The notes under the pieces: generated by a model
Told to the model about the DNA's origin: nothing
What the model saw: the letters and a program-made list of their open reading frames with translations, nothing else
The model's database searches: none
Origin: an uncultured Clostridia bacterium
Lineage (GTDB): Bacteria; Bacillota; Clostridia; Lachnospirales; Lachnospiraceae
DNA: 45,093 nt
Assembly: GCA_946626755.1 (NCBI GenBank)
Contig: CAMOUW010000005.1
Location: forward strand, 1 to 45,093
Reading direction: 5' to 3'
Position numbers and translations under genes: made by a program
Part shown: one piece after another, positions 35,169 to 43,897 of the stretch
Layout of the letters: each line of letters begins with the position of its first letter
How positions within the stretch are numbered: position 1 is the first letter of the stretch

Positions 35169-37625
35169 ATGAGTAAAGCAATTAAAGGAATGCTGGCTGC
35201 CATCATAGGTCTGGTAGCGCTGGCGGCATTTCTTCTTGGGGTGATCGTACCCGGCTCAGGAAGAAATGCGTCAGCCGAGACACAGCCGGCACAGAATGAT
35301 CAGGTGGCTCAGGAAGAAGATCAGGCAGAACAGGAGATAAAGGTAAAAGATACAGCCGGCAATGAGTTTACGGCGCCTTTGAATGTGGATAATATTATCG
35401 CATTAAATAACAATTCATTCGAAACACTTACTGCACTGGGCAAAGGAGATCTGGTAAACGGAGTAAGCTCTGATATGAAATTTCCCGAGACAGTAGCAGG
35501 AAAACTGACATATGGCACTGAAGAAAAGCCGGAGGCTGAAAAGATTATAGAAGCAACCCCCGGAGCAGTTATGGTAAGCAGTGAGTTTACCAAGTCAAAT
35601 GAATACACGAAGTTACAAAGTGCAGGTATACCTGTTATAGTTTTTGATCTGAATAAGTCCGATACGGTTATAGAAGAAGTTGCCAAGCTTGGACTGCTTT
35701 TTGACGCATGTGAAAGTGCAGACGGATTTATAACTGATCTGGAAAATGTTAAAAAACTCGTAGCTGATAAAACAGAAGGAAAAGGACCAAAGAATGTTTA
35801 CTGGGAGAAAAAAGATGACAATACTTCTGTACTTAAGGAAAACAATGAGACCCGTCTGTCCGAAGCAGCTTCTCTTAAGAGCATAACTGAAGACAGAACA
35901 GATGAAAAGACTGATGATCAGTTTATAAAAGAGAAGAATCCCGATGTGATAATAAAAACCAATGCTTATGACAGCAATATACTGACTCTTGAAAAGGCTG
36001 ACACGGCTAAAGTAAAAGAGACGGTGGAAGGCATCACAAAAAGAGACGGACTGACAGATCTTAATGTCTGTAAGGATAAAAACATTCTGCTTCTTTCGGA
36101 AAGGATAATAAATACGCCTCTGGGTAGCGCCATGGCTCCCTTGTATGCGGCAAAGATGGCTTATCCCGAGGAAATGAAGGATGTAAATCCCGGAGATTAT
36201 CTCAAGAGCTTTTTTGAAAAGTACTGGGGATCTGATGTTAAAGGCGCTCTTGCTTATTTCGGAAACTTAAGCGAAGAGGAGAACAACAGTCTTTCAGGTG
36301 CGGCAAGCACCGCTTCCTCCGACCTCCTTTCAGGATTATCACCGGCGACAGGTGACGTAAGTAATCCTGACGGCAGCGCAGACGGTTCAGGTGATGACGG
36401 CGCATCAGGAGGAGCAAAGAATTCTCTTCTTGCAAAGGCAGGACTCGGTTCTTTAAGCTCACTTTCAGGCAGCGCCCCCGCAGCGCCTGCTGTACATGAT
36501 GATGCCAAGTCAAATCTTTTGGACAAGGCAGGTCAGAACGGCGGAGTAGTACAAAACAACAATGCTTCAAACAATAACAATAATAATAATGCAAATGCCG
36601 GAAACAATAAAAATGACTCCGGCGTGACCAAGACAAATGACGGAAAGATAGATGTTTCCGACGGAAAGGGTCAAAAGGAAGTAGTACAGGACAGCCGCGG
36701 CGAGCAGATAATAGTCGACAAGAATGACAATACAGGTGAGACAGCCATAAAAAGATGCATAGTATTTAATTCCAGCGTCTATGAAATGATAAAGGTGCTG
36801 GGCCAGGAAAAGAGTGTTATAGGTATAGCTGAATCCATGACTGAACTGGCACCCGGAGTGCCCACTTTCGGAACATGGAAGGAGCCCAATGCCGAGGCAG
36901 TTATAGAAGCAAAGCCGGATGTGGTATTTGCATATGCGGACTACGGCCAGGAAGCTGTGGCAAAGATAAAGAATGCAGGCATAGCGGTCATTTCCCTGAA
37001 TTTCTATGTTCCGAACGATATCCCGGGAGAGGTGGAGACTCTCGGCAAGGTTCTGGGAGCGGAATCAGTGGCAAAAGCCTTTAACCAGGATGTTGCGGCC
37101 ATTCAGAACCTTGTGGCCCAGAGAACAAAGAATGTAGCGCCTGTCAGCGCGTACTGGGAGGGTTATACCGATTATAAATCCGTAGGAAACGGATCCGGCG
37201 GTGCGCAGCTTATGACTCTTGCACATGTAAATTCCCTGACAGCGGGAGAATCCATAGAGTATCCCGTTATATCAGATGAGTGGATACTGGAAAGAAAGCC
37301 GGAGGTAGTTGTAAAAATGGCCTCCGGATCCAAGAATATTCTGGGTCCCACAGTCGGAGATTACACTGCGGCAAAGGCACTTTACGGAAGCATAGCATCA
37401 CGTCCCGGCTGGAGCACCATACCGGCAGTAACAAATAAAAAGGTTCTTATCCTGAACTCCACCGTGGGAACCACGGCTTTCGGAAGTGCCGTAGCTCCCT
37501 TGTATATCGCAAAGGTGGCATATCCCAGAGAGTTCGCGGATGTGGATGCGGATACCATTACAAGAGAGTTTTATCAGAAATACTGGGGTGAGGCTCTCTC
37601 CGGAACCTGGAGATATTATGAGTGA
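35169..37625 (+). CDS. Double substrate-binding protein of an iron/tetrapyrrole ABC importer
   Basis: This 818-aa protein carries two periplasmic-binding-protein domains of the FecB/BtuF (helical-backbone) type. The first spans about residues 50-365 (KDTAGNEFTAPLNVDNIIALN, then GKLTYGTEEKPEAEKIIEATP). The second spans about 520-818 (CIVFNSSVYEMIKVLG, then GTWKEPNAEAVIEAKPDVVFAY). Both end in the related FEKYWG and FYQKYWG. A Ser/Gly/Asn-rich linker with a poly-Asn tract (near 460-480) joins them. The N-terminus has one hydrophobic segment ending in NASAET. There is no lipobox cysteine, so it is membrane-anchored or released rather than a lipoprotein. A GAAAGGAG ribosome site lies upstream, 20 nt after the CobN-like gene. 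It presents its ligand to the FecCD-type permease next to it. Confidence 0.85.
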   Translation: MSKAIKGMLAAIIGLVALAAFLLGVIVPGSGRNASAETQPAQNDQVAQEEDQAEQEIKVKDTAGNEFTAPLNVDNIIALNNNSFETLTALGKGDLVNGVSSDMKFPETVAGKLTYGTEEKPEAEKIIEATPGAVMVSSEFTKSNEYTKLQSAGIPVIVFDLNKSDTVIEEVAKLGLLFDACESADGFITDLENVKKLVADKTEGKGPKNVYWEKKDDNTSVLKENNETRLSEAASLKSITEDRTDEKTDDQFIKEKNPDVIIKTNAYDSNILTLEKADTAKVKETVEGITKRDGLTDLNVCKDKNILLLSERIINTPLGSAMAPLYAAKMAYPEEMKDVNPGDYLKSFFEKYWGSDVKGALAYFGNLSEEENNSLSGAASTASSDLLSGLSPATGDVSNPDGSADGSGDDGASGGAKNSLLAKAGLGSLSSLSGSAPAAPAVHDDAKSNLLDKAGQNGGVVQNNNASNNNNNNNANAGNNKNDSGVTKTNDGKIDVSDGKGQKEVVQDSRGEQIIVDKNDNTGETAIKRCIVFNSSVYEMIKVLGQEKSVIGIAESMTELAPGVPTFGTWKEPNAEAVIEAKPDVVFAYADYGQEAVAKIKNAGIAVISLNFYVPNDIPGEVETLGKVLGAESVAKAFNQDVAAIQNLVAQRTKNVAPVSAYWEGYTDYKSVGNGSGGAQLMTLAHVNSLTAGESIEYPVISDEWILERKPEVVVKMASGSKNILGPTVGDYTAAKALYGSIASRPGWSTIPAVTNKKVLILNSTVGTTAFGSAVAPLYIAKVAYPREFADVDADTITREFYQKYWGEALSGTWRYYE

Positions 37626-38691
37626 CAGTATGAGCAGCAAAGAAGAAGCGATAGCAAAATATAAAAAACTAAAGGGTAAGCGGGCAGGACTGATATTTGT
37701 CATAGCAGCAGGGCTTGCAGCCATGACCATTATCGCATTTGCCGTGGGAGGCTCCAGCGTGGGGCTGGGAGACATATTCTGCTCCATAGGAGATTTCTTT
37801 ACGGGAAATGAAACGGTCAGCGACACACAGAGGTATATATCTCTGGATATCAGACTGCCCCGTGTGCTTACATGCATAGCGGCCGGGTCGTCCCTGGCGC
37901 TGGCGGGTCTGCTGATGCAGGGTATATTCCAGAATCCTCTGGTTTCGCCGTATACCCTGGGTATATCAAGCGCCGCATCCTTCGGAGCCAGTCTTGCCAT
38001 CATATTTTTATCGGGAGTAAGTTCAGTGGTAATGGGGTCTTACATGACCCCTTTGCTGGCATTCGGATTTTCGGTGCTGGCCATGCTGCTGGTATTTGTG
38101 GTGGCAAAGGTGGGAGGTTATTCCACAAAAACCCTGGTGCTAACCGGTGTTGCTATAGGATATCTGTTTTCATCACTGGTTTCCCTTATGAAATATGTGG
38201 CAAATGTAGATTCCCTTCCGGATCTTGTCTACTGGACCATGGGAAGCGTGGCCCACACCACCTGGGTGCAGTTTTATATCATCCTGGGAGTGCTGGCGGC
38301 ATGCATCGTCATTTCCATGATCCTTTCATGGGATCTGAACATTATGACCCTGGGCAAGGATGAAGCTACGGCTCTGGGGGTGAATTTCAAAAGGATACAG
38401 ACGATCACATTTATAATGACTACCATCCTTACGGCTGTAACTGTGTCATTTACCGGCGTTATAGGCTTTGTGGGGCTGGTGGCGCCCCATGTTACAAGGA
38501 TGCTTGTGGGAAATGATTACAGGTTCTGTGTTCCCGCATCAACCCTGACAGGAGGCCTTTTGCTCCTTGCGGCGGACACCATATCAAGGACGGTGATAGC
38601 GCCCTCAGAGCTTCCGGTGGGAATAATCACATCCCTTGTGGGCGTTCCCTTCTACCTGTATCTTGTGCTTAGGAGGAATAAAAGAATATGA
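37618..38691 (+). CDS. FecCD/BtuC-family ABC importer permease
   Basis: This 357-aa membrane protein is the permease of a siderophore, haem or cobalamin importer. It has the family pattern RLPRVLTCIAAGSSLALAGLLMQGIFQNPLVSP (residues about 80-113), the coupling-helix region LGKDEATALGVNF, and GFVGLVAPHVTRMLVGNDYR. About nine or ten hydrophobic helices are visible. I place the start at 37618: a GGAG sits 7 nt upstream, and this leaves an 8-nt overlap with the preceding gene. An in-frame ATG at 37540 would extend 26 residues back through the binding-protein gene and is not typical. The end overlaps the ATPase gene by 4 nt. Confidence 0.92.
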   Translation: MSDSMSSKEEAIAKYKKLKGKRAGLIFVIAAGLAAMTIIAFAVGGSSVGLGDIFCSIGDFFTGNETVSDTQRYISLDIRLPRVLTCIAAGSSLALAGLLMQGIFQNPLVSPYTLGISSAASFGASLAIIFLSGVSSVVMGSYMTPLLAFGFSVLAMLLVFVVAKVGGYSTKTLVLTGVAIGYLFSSLVSLMKYVANVDSLPDLVYWTMGSVAHTTWVQFYIILGVLAACIVISMILSWDLNIMTLGKDEATALGVNFKRIQTITFIMTTILTAVTVSFTGVIGFVGLVAPHVTRMLVGNDYRFCVPASTLTGGLLLLAADTISRTVIAPSELPVGIITSLVGVPFYLYLVLRRNKRI

Positions 38692-39446
38692 GACTTTCTG
38701 TAAGTGATATCTGTTTCTCCTATGGCAAAAAGGGTCGGGAGATACTCCACAAGGTGACCTGCGATTTCCCGGAAAACAAGGTGACGGCCATACTTGGACC
38801 CAACGGATGCGGAAAGACCACCATGGCCAAGTGCATAAATAAGATAAACATACCTTCTTCCGGAGACATACATTTCGGCGACAGATCCATCAAAGATCTG
38901 GAGAGAGGTGAAATAGCAAAAATAGTAGGATATGTGCCCCAGTTTTCCTCGGCGGGAATGGCGGGGACCGTCATGGAATTTGTCATGCTGGGAAGAAGAC
39001 AGTTTCTGGGGTGGGGCATAAAAGATGAGGATATACAGGCTGTGGCTGATGTTCTGGAAAGGCTGAACATAACAGAGTTGTCTGACAAGAATTACAGCGA
39101 GCTTTCCGGGGGACAGAAGCAGAAGGTGCTGGTGGCAAGAGCCCTTATGCAGGACAGTGAGATATATCTTTTTGATGAGCCTACCAGTAATCTGGATATA
39201 AAAAACGAGCTGGAGATAATGAAACTGGCAAGAGGCATAGTGGATGAACATCAAAAAAGCGTCATCATGGTGGTACATGATCTGAACATGGCGCTGCATT
39301 ATGCGGATTACGCCGTGATCATGAAAGCCGGAAATGTAGTGGAGCACGGAGATATAAAAAGTGTTCTGACTGAAAAAACAATAGACGAGGTGTACGGGGT
39401 AAAGACAAAGATAGAGGATTGCGGATTTGTAAACCCCTTTGTGTGA
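38688..39446 (+). CDS. ABC importer ATPase (FecE/BtuD type)
   Basis: The 252-aa ATPase energises the FecCD-type permease. Walker A GPNGCGKTT is near residues 35-43, the signature LSGGQKQK near 139, Walker B LFDEPTSNLD near 162 and the switch histidine in MVVHDLN near 196. Ordering of binding protein, permease and ATPase with ATGA overlaps is typical for siderophore, haem and vitamin B12 import operons. The sequence alone does not settle the substrate. Confidence 0.93.
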   Translation: MRLSVSDICFSYGKKGREILHKVTCDFPENKVTAILGPNGCGKTTMAKCINKINIPSSGDIHFGDRSIKDLERGEIAKIVGYVPQFSSAGMAGTVMEFVMLGRRQFLGWGIKDEDIQAVADVLERLNITELSDKNYSELSGGQKQKVLVARALMQDSEIYLFDEPTSNLDIKNELEIMKLARGIVDEHQKSVIMVVHDLNMALHYADYAVIMKAGNVVEHGDIKSVLTEKTIDEVYGVKTKIEDCGFVNPFV

Positions 39447-39461
39447 AGACGGGAGAGAACG

Positions 39462-40313
39462 TTGATACAGATAAAGGACATTACGAAAAAATATCCCAAG
39501 GCTGAGCAATACGCGCTGGATAAGGTCTCGCTGGAGATAGGAACAGGCGAGGCCTTTGGCATCCTGGGACCAAACGGCGCGGGAAAGACAACTCTGATGA
39601 GCATAATAACCACTCTGTCACGGCCAAGCTCGGGAAATATTTTTGTGGATGGAGAACTCATCACCAGAAAACGCAATGACATAAAGAGAAAGCTTTCTTT
39701 TGTTACACAGCATATTTCCATAAGGAAGGATATGACTGTGAGGGAGGTGATGGAGCTTTCGGGGAGATTGAGCGGTATGTCCGGCAGGCTTATAAGGGAG
39801 AAGTGCGATCAACTGCTGGAATATACAGACCTTTCCGATAAAAGTAAGAACTGCGCAAGAGGATTGTCCGGCGGGCAGCAGCGCAAACTTATGATAGCCA
39901 GAGCGCTGCTTTCGGATCCGGAGATACTTGTACTTGATGAGCCTACGGTGGGGCTGGACCCCCATGCCAGACGAAAGATATGGGATATGCTTATAAATCT
40001 GAAGCTGCGTGGAATGACTCTGTTGTTGACAACCCACTATATTGAAGAGGCTGAAAATGTATGTGACAGAGTGGCATTTATCAATAAAGGAAAAGTGTCG
40101 GATGTGGACACTCCTTTCAAAATGATAAATGATCTCGGAAAATATGCCGCGGATGTTTTTGAGGAAAATGAAACCCACAGTTATTTTTTCCCTGAAATAC
40201 AGGATGCAGAGGAGTTTGTTTCGTCAACAGATAAAATGATCAGGATAAGGGAGACTACACTGGAGGATGTTTTCCTGAATAAAATGGGAGAAGGATTGGG
40301 GAGAGAAGCATGA
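39462..40313 (+). CDS. ABC-2 type exporter ATPase
   Basis: This 283-aa ATPase has Walker A GPNGAGKTT (near 35), the signature LSGGQQRK (near 139), Walker B LVLDEPTVGLD and H-loop TTHYIEE. The NodI/DrrA-like tail ends in ETTLEDVFLNKMG, which places it with the ABC-2 exporters rather than the importers. The start is TTG at 39462 with GGGAGAG upstream. It lies 15 nt after the importer ATPase in the same operon and overlaps its permease gene by 4 nt. It could expel the demetallated ring or a toxic by-product. Confidence 0.9.
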   Translation: MIQIKDITKKYPKAEQYALDKVSLEIGTGEAFGILGPNGAGKTTLMSIITTLSRPSSGNIFVDGELITRKRNDIKRKLSFVTQHISIRKDMTVREVMELSGRLSGMSGRLIREKCDQLLEYTDLSDKSKNCARGLSGGQQRKLMIARALLSDPEILVLDEPTVGLDPHARRKIWDMLINLKLRGMTLLLTTHYIEEAENVCDRVAFINKGKVSDVDTPFKMINDLGKYAADVFEENETHSYFFPEIQDAEEFVSSTDKMIRIRETTLEDVFLNKMGEGLGREA

Positions 40314-41125
40314 ACGAGAAGGCGGAGTGGTTGGATCTTGCACAGGAAAAATGCGCAAATGAGAAGTCAGGGCTGTATTATGTGTTTGGTGGAATAAGAA
40401 CGGCAGTATGGGAAAAATGGATCGAGTTTAAGCATGAATGGAAGAAGATCACTGCTTCTTCCCTTATCAGCCCCCTTTTGTACATGCTGGCTCTGGGATG
40501 GGGTCTGGGTAGTATGGTAAATACCGGTGACAGACCTTATATAGATTTCCTTGTTCCGGGTATTATAGCTCTGACAACCATGAATACAGGTTACAACTCT
40601 GTAAGTGTTTCTTTAAATGTGCAGCGTTTGTACGAAAGATCTTTTGATCAGGTGATCATATCACCCACCCCTATTTTCTCTTATATCATAGGGCAAATGA
40701 TAGGAGGTGCCCTTAGAGGTATGTATGCAGGTGTGCTGATACTGCTGTTATCTATACCTTTCGGGGTATCCATTCATATCAATCCTTTATTTTTCGTTGT
40801 AATGTTTCTCAACGGAATGTTATTTTCGGCTCTTGGCGTGTTGGCATCGGTTATTGCAGCCAGTCATCTGGACATATCAAGATTTTCTACTTTTGTGATA
40901 ATACCTATGACCTTTCTTTGCAACACCATGTTTCCTGTAGAGAGGATGCCTGCGGCGGTGGGGGTTATTATCAGCTGTCTGCCCCTTACCCACACAAGCA
41001 GACTGCTCAGAGGAATAGCTTACGGGGAGAGTATAAATCTGCTGAGTATACTGTTTCTTGTGTGCCTGCTGGCAGCATTTATCGTTCTTACAAATGTGGT
41101 GGTAAATAAAAAAAACAATTTATAG
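40310..41125 (+). CDS. ABC-2 type exporter permease (NodJ/DrrB-like)
   Basis: The 271-aa membrane protein has a cytosolic N-terminus of about 55 residues and six hydrophobic helices. The ABC-2 pattern includes FLVPGIIALTTMNTGYNSVS, then LYERSFDQVIISPTP and the late FPVERMPAAVGVIISCLPLTH. It pairs with the preceding ATPase to form one exporter. It is the last gene of the operon that begins with the ChlD-like protein. No strong terminator is visible directly after it; a new promoter starts 13 nt downstream. Confidence 0.9.
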   Translation: MNEKAEWLDLAQEKCANEKSGLYYVFGGIRTAVWEKWIEFKHEWKKITASSLISPLLYMLALGWGLGSMVNTGDRPYIDFLVPGIIALTTMNTGYNSVSVSLNVQRLYERSFDQVIISPTPIFSYIIGQMIGGALRGMYAGVLILLLSIPFGVSIHINPLFFVVMFLNGMLFSALGVLASVIAASHLDISRFSTFVIIPMTFLCNTMFPVERMPAAVGVIISCLPLTHTSRLLRGIAYGESINLLSILFLVCLLAAFIVLTNVVVNKKNNL

Positions 41126-41137
41126 AAAAATTGTCAA

Positions 41138-41166
41138 TTTACTTTTCTTGCATATGGATGTACAAT
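41138..41166 (+). promoter_or_regulatory. Probable promoter of the six-helix membrane protein
   Basis: TTTACT (41138-41143) lies 17 nt before TACAAT (41161-41166). Transcription would begin near 41173, which rules out the earlier in-frame ATG at 41148 and supports the start at 41202. Confidence 0.55.
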
Positions 41167-41201
41167 ATATGCGTAAAGATGAGGAGAAAGGGGGTTATAG
41201 T

Positions 41202-41909
41202 ATGAGATTTCCAAATGCATTTAAAGGCGTAAGCAAGATGTTTGCCGCTGAGATTTTGAAGCTGATAGCTACAGGTCTGACGGTTGCTACAGGCGTTGCA
41301 GGTATTGTTTCTGCATCCGGAGTTATTCAGTCTGCAGTAAATGGAGCTGAGATTACTGAAGAACTTGTGGCAAATAATATTAATATGGGCGGAGTGATCG
41401 TTGCGGGTATACTTGGTGTCGGAGCCATGATCCTGTACATCATAGCCTATATTATGAATCTTGTAGGTTTGGCACAGGCAGGCAGAGACGAAGAAAACTT
41501 CGGAAGTGCTTTTGGTCTGTCTATTGCGGTGCTTGTTATTTCTATCGCGACGGCTGTCCTTACGGGACTCAGCATCGGTGGAAATGTACCTGAAAATATC
41601 GCATCTACTGCAAGAACAGTATGCGAGGTGATCGTTATGATCCTTGTGGTGTCCGGTATTATGAATCTGGCAGAAAGACTGCGTGACGAAAAGATGATCA
41701 GCTTCGGAGAAAAGGTTTCCGTTCTCATCCTTATCTTTGTTATAGCAGCTGCAGTTGCCACATTTATATCCATCTTCTTCGGAAGAATGGCATGGGCACA
41801 GCATGTGGAAGGTATCCTGGATATCATTTCCGGCGTAGCATTGTTCATAGGATATATTATCTACATTATTTATCTCGCCAAGGCTAAAAAGATGCTTAGA
41901 GAAAATTAA
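41202..41909 (+). CDS. Six-helix integral membrane protein, unknown function
   Basis: I do not recognise a named family. The 235-aa protein has a short N-terminal amphipathic stretch (RFPNAFKGVSKMFAAEILK) and six hydrophobic helices, roughly at residues 20-42, 60-88, 104-126, 138-158, 170-192 and 203-230. No catalytic motif is visible. AAAGGGGG lies 7 nt before the ATG at 41202. It has its own promoter and terminator and no strong link to either neighbour. Proteins with this layout are common in Lachnospiraceae as uncharacterised membrane proteins; that is an impression, not a match. Confidence 0.75.
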   Translation: MRFPNAFKGVSKMFAAEILKLIATGLTVATGVAGIVSASGVIQSAVNGAEITEELVANNINMGGVIVAGILGVGAMILYIIAYIMNLVGLAQAGRDEENFGSAFGLSIAVLVISIATAVLTGLSIGGNVPENIASTARTVCEVIVMILVVSGIMNLAERLRDEKMISFGEKVSVLILIFVIAAAVATFISIFFGRMAWAQHVEGILDIISGVALFIGYIIYIIYLAKAKKMLREN

Positions 41910-41920
41910 AACCAATTAAA

Positions 41921-41957
41921 AATAAGGCTTATCTAAAAAGACAGGCCTTATTTTTTT
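41921..41957. terminator. Bidirectional terminator between the membrane protein and the Fur-family gene
   Basis: AATAAGGC (41921-41928) pairs with GCCTTATT (41945-41952) and is followed by seven T residues on the + strand. The matching A-rich flank on the left would act as the T-run for the converging minus-strand gene. Confidence 0.8.
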
Positions 41958-41993
41958 ATGGCATCATATGTAAAATGAGCTGTGTGGCGATAT

Positions 41994-42413
41994 TTATTCG
42001 GTCCTGCAATCATCGCACAATCCGTAAAAAACGGTTTTAAAAGGATTCAGATAAAAATGGTGCTCATCTGCCAGATGGGTTTTTATGGATTCAAGATCGT
42101 CACAGTGAAGATGAATAAGCTTTCCGCACTTGTCACATTTACAGTGAAAGCAGGAATGCTCATGTTGGTGTTTTTCTTCTGAAACATATTCAAAGCAGGC
42201 GGGAGAATTTGAATCTATGATGTATTTATTTACCAGACCATCGTCGACCATTCGCTCCAGATGTCTGTAGACAGTAGTCATGCCTATTGAGATGCCTTTT
42301 GACTTAAAATGCTCGCAGATATCATTTACCGTAACATGTTCGCCCTTTACGGACATTAGATAATCTGCGAGTTCTTTTTTTTGTTTCGTATTGTAAGAGC
42401 TTTTGTTGTTCAT
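41994..42413 (-). CDS. Fur-family metal-responsive repressor (Zur/PerR-like)
   Basis: The 139-aa protein has a winged helix (TTVYRHLERMVDDGLV, residues 46-61) and a His/Cys-rich regulatory part, HQHEHSCFHCKCDKCGK. The structural zinc site uses Cys93/Cys96 and Cys133/Cys136 (CDKC, CDDC). The histidine cluster favours a zinc-sensing Zur role, but Fur or PerR cannot be excluded. I choose the ATG at 42413, because GGTGGG lies just before it; the ATG four codons earlier has no ribosome site. It is divergent from a cation exporter gene, so it likely controls itself and perhaps that exporter, and it may sense metal released by the upstream chelatase system. Confidence 0.88.
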   Translation of the reverse strand: MNNKSSYNTKQKKELADYLMSVKGEHVTVNDICEHFKSKGISIGMTTVYRHLERMVDDGLVNKYIIDSNSPACFEYVSEEKHQHEHSCFHCKCDKCGKLIHLHCDDLESIKTHLADEHHFYLNPFKTVFYGLCDDCRTE

Positions 42414-42448
42414 TTTTCCCACCATTTTTTTGTGAATGTTTTCGTGTT

Positions 42449-42476
42449 ATTTTATCAAAGCGCCGGAAAATGTCAA
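42449..42476 (-). promoter_or_regulatory. Promoter of the Fur-family gene
   Basis: On the minus strand TTGACA (42476-42471) is followed 16 nt later by TAAAAT (42454-42449). This leaves an untranslated leader of about 30 nt before the start at 42413. Confidence 0.65.
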
Positions 42477-42491
42477 TATCAGTAAAAATCA

Positions 42492-42565
42492 AGCACGCCA
42501 TATAATTACTCTTCCCTTACCTGCGAGTCATGTAATAAAATGTTTCTATTGTGAGAGAGCGTGCT
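42492..42565. promoter_or_regulatory. Divergent intergenic region with a spaced inverted repeat
   Basis: AGCACGC (42492-42498) is repeated inverted as GCGTGCT (42559-42565). Between them are a perfect TATAAT (42501-42506), a possible dyad TTAC-N11-GTAA (42518-42536) and a second A/T-rich -10-like TAATAAAAT. These could form the exporter promoter and a leader hairpin or operator. I see no standard Zur box. Confidence 0.35.
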
Positions 42566-42593
42566 GTCATTTTTTGTAAAACCGGGGGATGAC

Positions 42594-43763
42594 ATGACGG
42601 ATAAAAAAGAATTTTATAAACAAAAAAACGGGAAAGAAGCAGAGGACAGGTCAAAGACAGGGGTTCGTTCGGGGCTTATAGGAATATGTTGCAATATTTT
42701 ACTTTTTGCAATTAAGCTGGTTGCCGGCATTTTGGGCGGACATATTTCGGTACTGGTAGATGCATTTAACAATCTGACAGATATGGCTTCCTCAGTGGTG
42801 ACTCTTGCGGGATTTAAAATAGCGGGAAAGCCTGCGGATGAAAAGCATCCTTATGGTCACGGACGCATGGAATATATAGCGGGACAGATTGTATCCTTTG
42901 TTATTATGATAGTAGGAGCTACACTTCTGCGGTCTTCTATTGAAAAGATCATCAGGCCTGAGCCGGTTATATTTACTGTGACGGCCCTTGTGATACTACT
43001 TTGTTCCATAGGTATAAAGCTTTGGATGTGGGGGTACAATCGTACAGTAGGAACAAGGATAGGATCTGAGACTCTGATCGCTACGGCAAAAGACAGCTTA
43101 AATGACAGCATTGCCACTACGGCTGTGCTTGTGTCCATGATCGTGGAGGCGGTTACGGGAGTCAGCATAGACGGATGGGCAGGAGCAGGTGTGGCCATTT
43201 TCATTATAATATCCGGCATTATATCCTGCAGGGATACAATGGCACCGCTTCTTGGTGCTATGCCTTCGAAAGAACTGACGGATGAGATAAGGAGGCAGGC
43301 GCTGTCGGAAGAAAAAATAATAGGTGTTCATGATCTTATGGTGCATGATTACGGACCCGGTAGGAGATACGTTTCGCTGCATGCGGAGGTTCCGGCAAGC
43401 ATGGGGATCATGGCAGCGCATGACCTTATTCACAAAGTGGAAAATAAGATCATGGCAAATACGGATTGTGATGTTACAATACATATGGATCCGGTGGAAA
43501 AGGATGATAAGGAGACCATCAGGCTGAAAACCATGGTTTCGAAGATCTTGTATACTATGGACAAAGATTTAATGATCCATGATTTCAGGATCCTTCAAAG
43601 AGAGCCGAAAAAAATCATTTACTTTGATGTGGTTATTCCCGGAGACAGAAAGGATGACGGTTCAGCTGTTGCAGAAAAAATAAAAAATGCTATAAACACA
43701 TGGGAGCCCGAGATAGAGACGCAGATAACCATAGACAGATTGTTTGAGAAGACAACTCCGTGA
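42594..43763 (+). CDS. Cation diffusion facilitator metal exporter
   Basis: The 389-aa protein exports divalent metal (Zn, Mn, Fe or Co) in exchange for protons. It has the family features: SVLVDAFNNLTDMASS in helix 2 with metal-binding Asp residues, HPYGHGRMEYIAG in the helix 2-3 loop, AKDSLNDSIAT in helix 5, and a C-terminal cytosolic ferredoxin-like domain (VHDLMVHDYGPGRRYVSLHAE). The extra C-terminal part, from about residue 300 on, repeats this type of domain (MIHDFRILQREPKK). I place the start at 42594, 5 nt after CGGGGGA; the earlier TTG lacks a good site. Divergent from the Fur-family gene, it may relieve metal overload. Confidence 0.92.
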   Translation: MTDKKEFYKQKNGKEAEDRSKTGVRSGLIGICCNILLFAIKLVAGILGGHISVLVDAFNNLTDMASSVVTLAGFKIAGKPADEKHPYGHGRMEYIAGQIVSFVIMIVGATLLRSSIEKIIRPEPVIFTVTALVILLCSIGIKLWMWGYNRTVGTRIGSETLIATAKDSLNDSIATTAVLVSMIVEAVTGVSIDGWAGAGVAIFIIISGIISCRDTMAPLLGAMPSKELTDEIRRQALSEEKIIGVHDLMVHDYGPGRRYVSLHAEVPASMGIMAAHDLIHKVENKIMANTDCDVTIHMDPVEKDDKETIRLKTMVSKILYTMDKDLMIHDFRILQREPKKIIYFDVVIPGDRKDDGSAVAEKIKNAINTWEPEIETQITIDRLFEKTTP

Positions 43764-43897
43764 AAATTGTTTATATGCCGGTGGGGATGTGAATAGGCTT
43801 AAGATTTAATACTTCAAAGGGATATCTTGTGTTTTTGAGTGTTTTAGGTATTATCATAGATAGCGGTGCCACTCGGAAAAGAAAGGAAGAGTGTAGT

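Noticed and set aside
41148..41201. Upstream start for the six-helix membrane protein
   Set aside because: The probable -10 (41161-41166) lies within this segment, and the only good ribosome site points to 41202.
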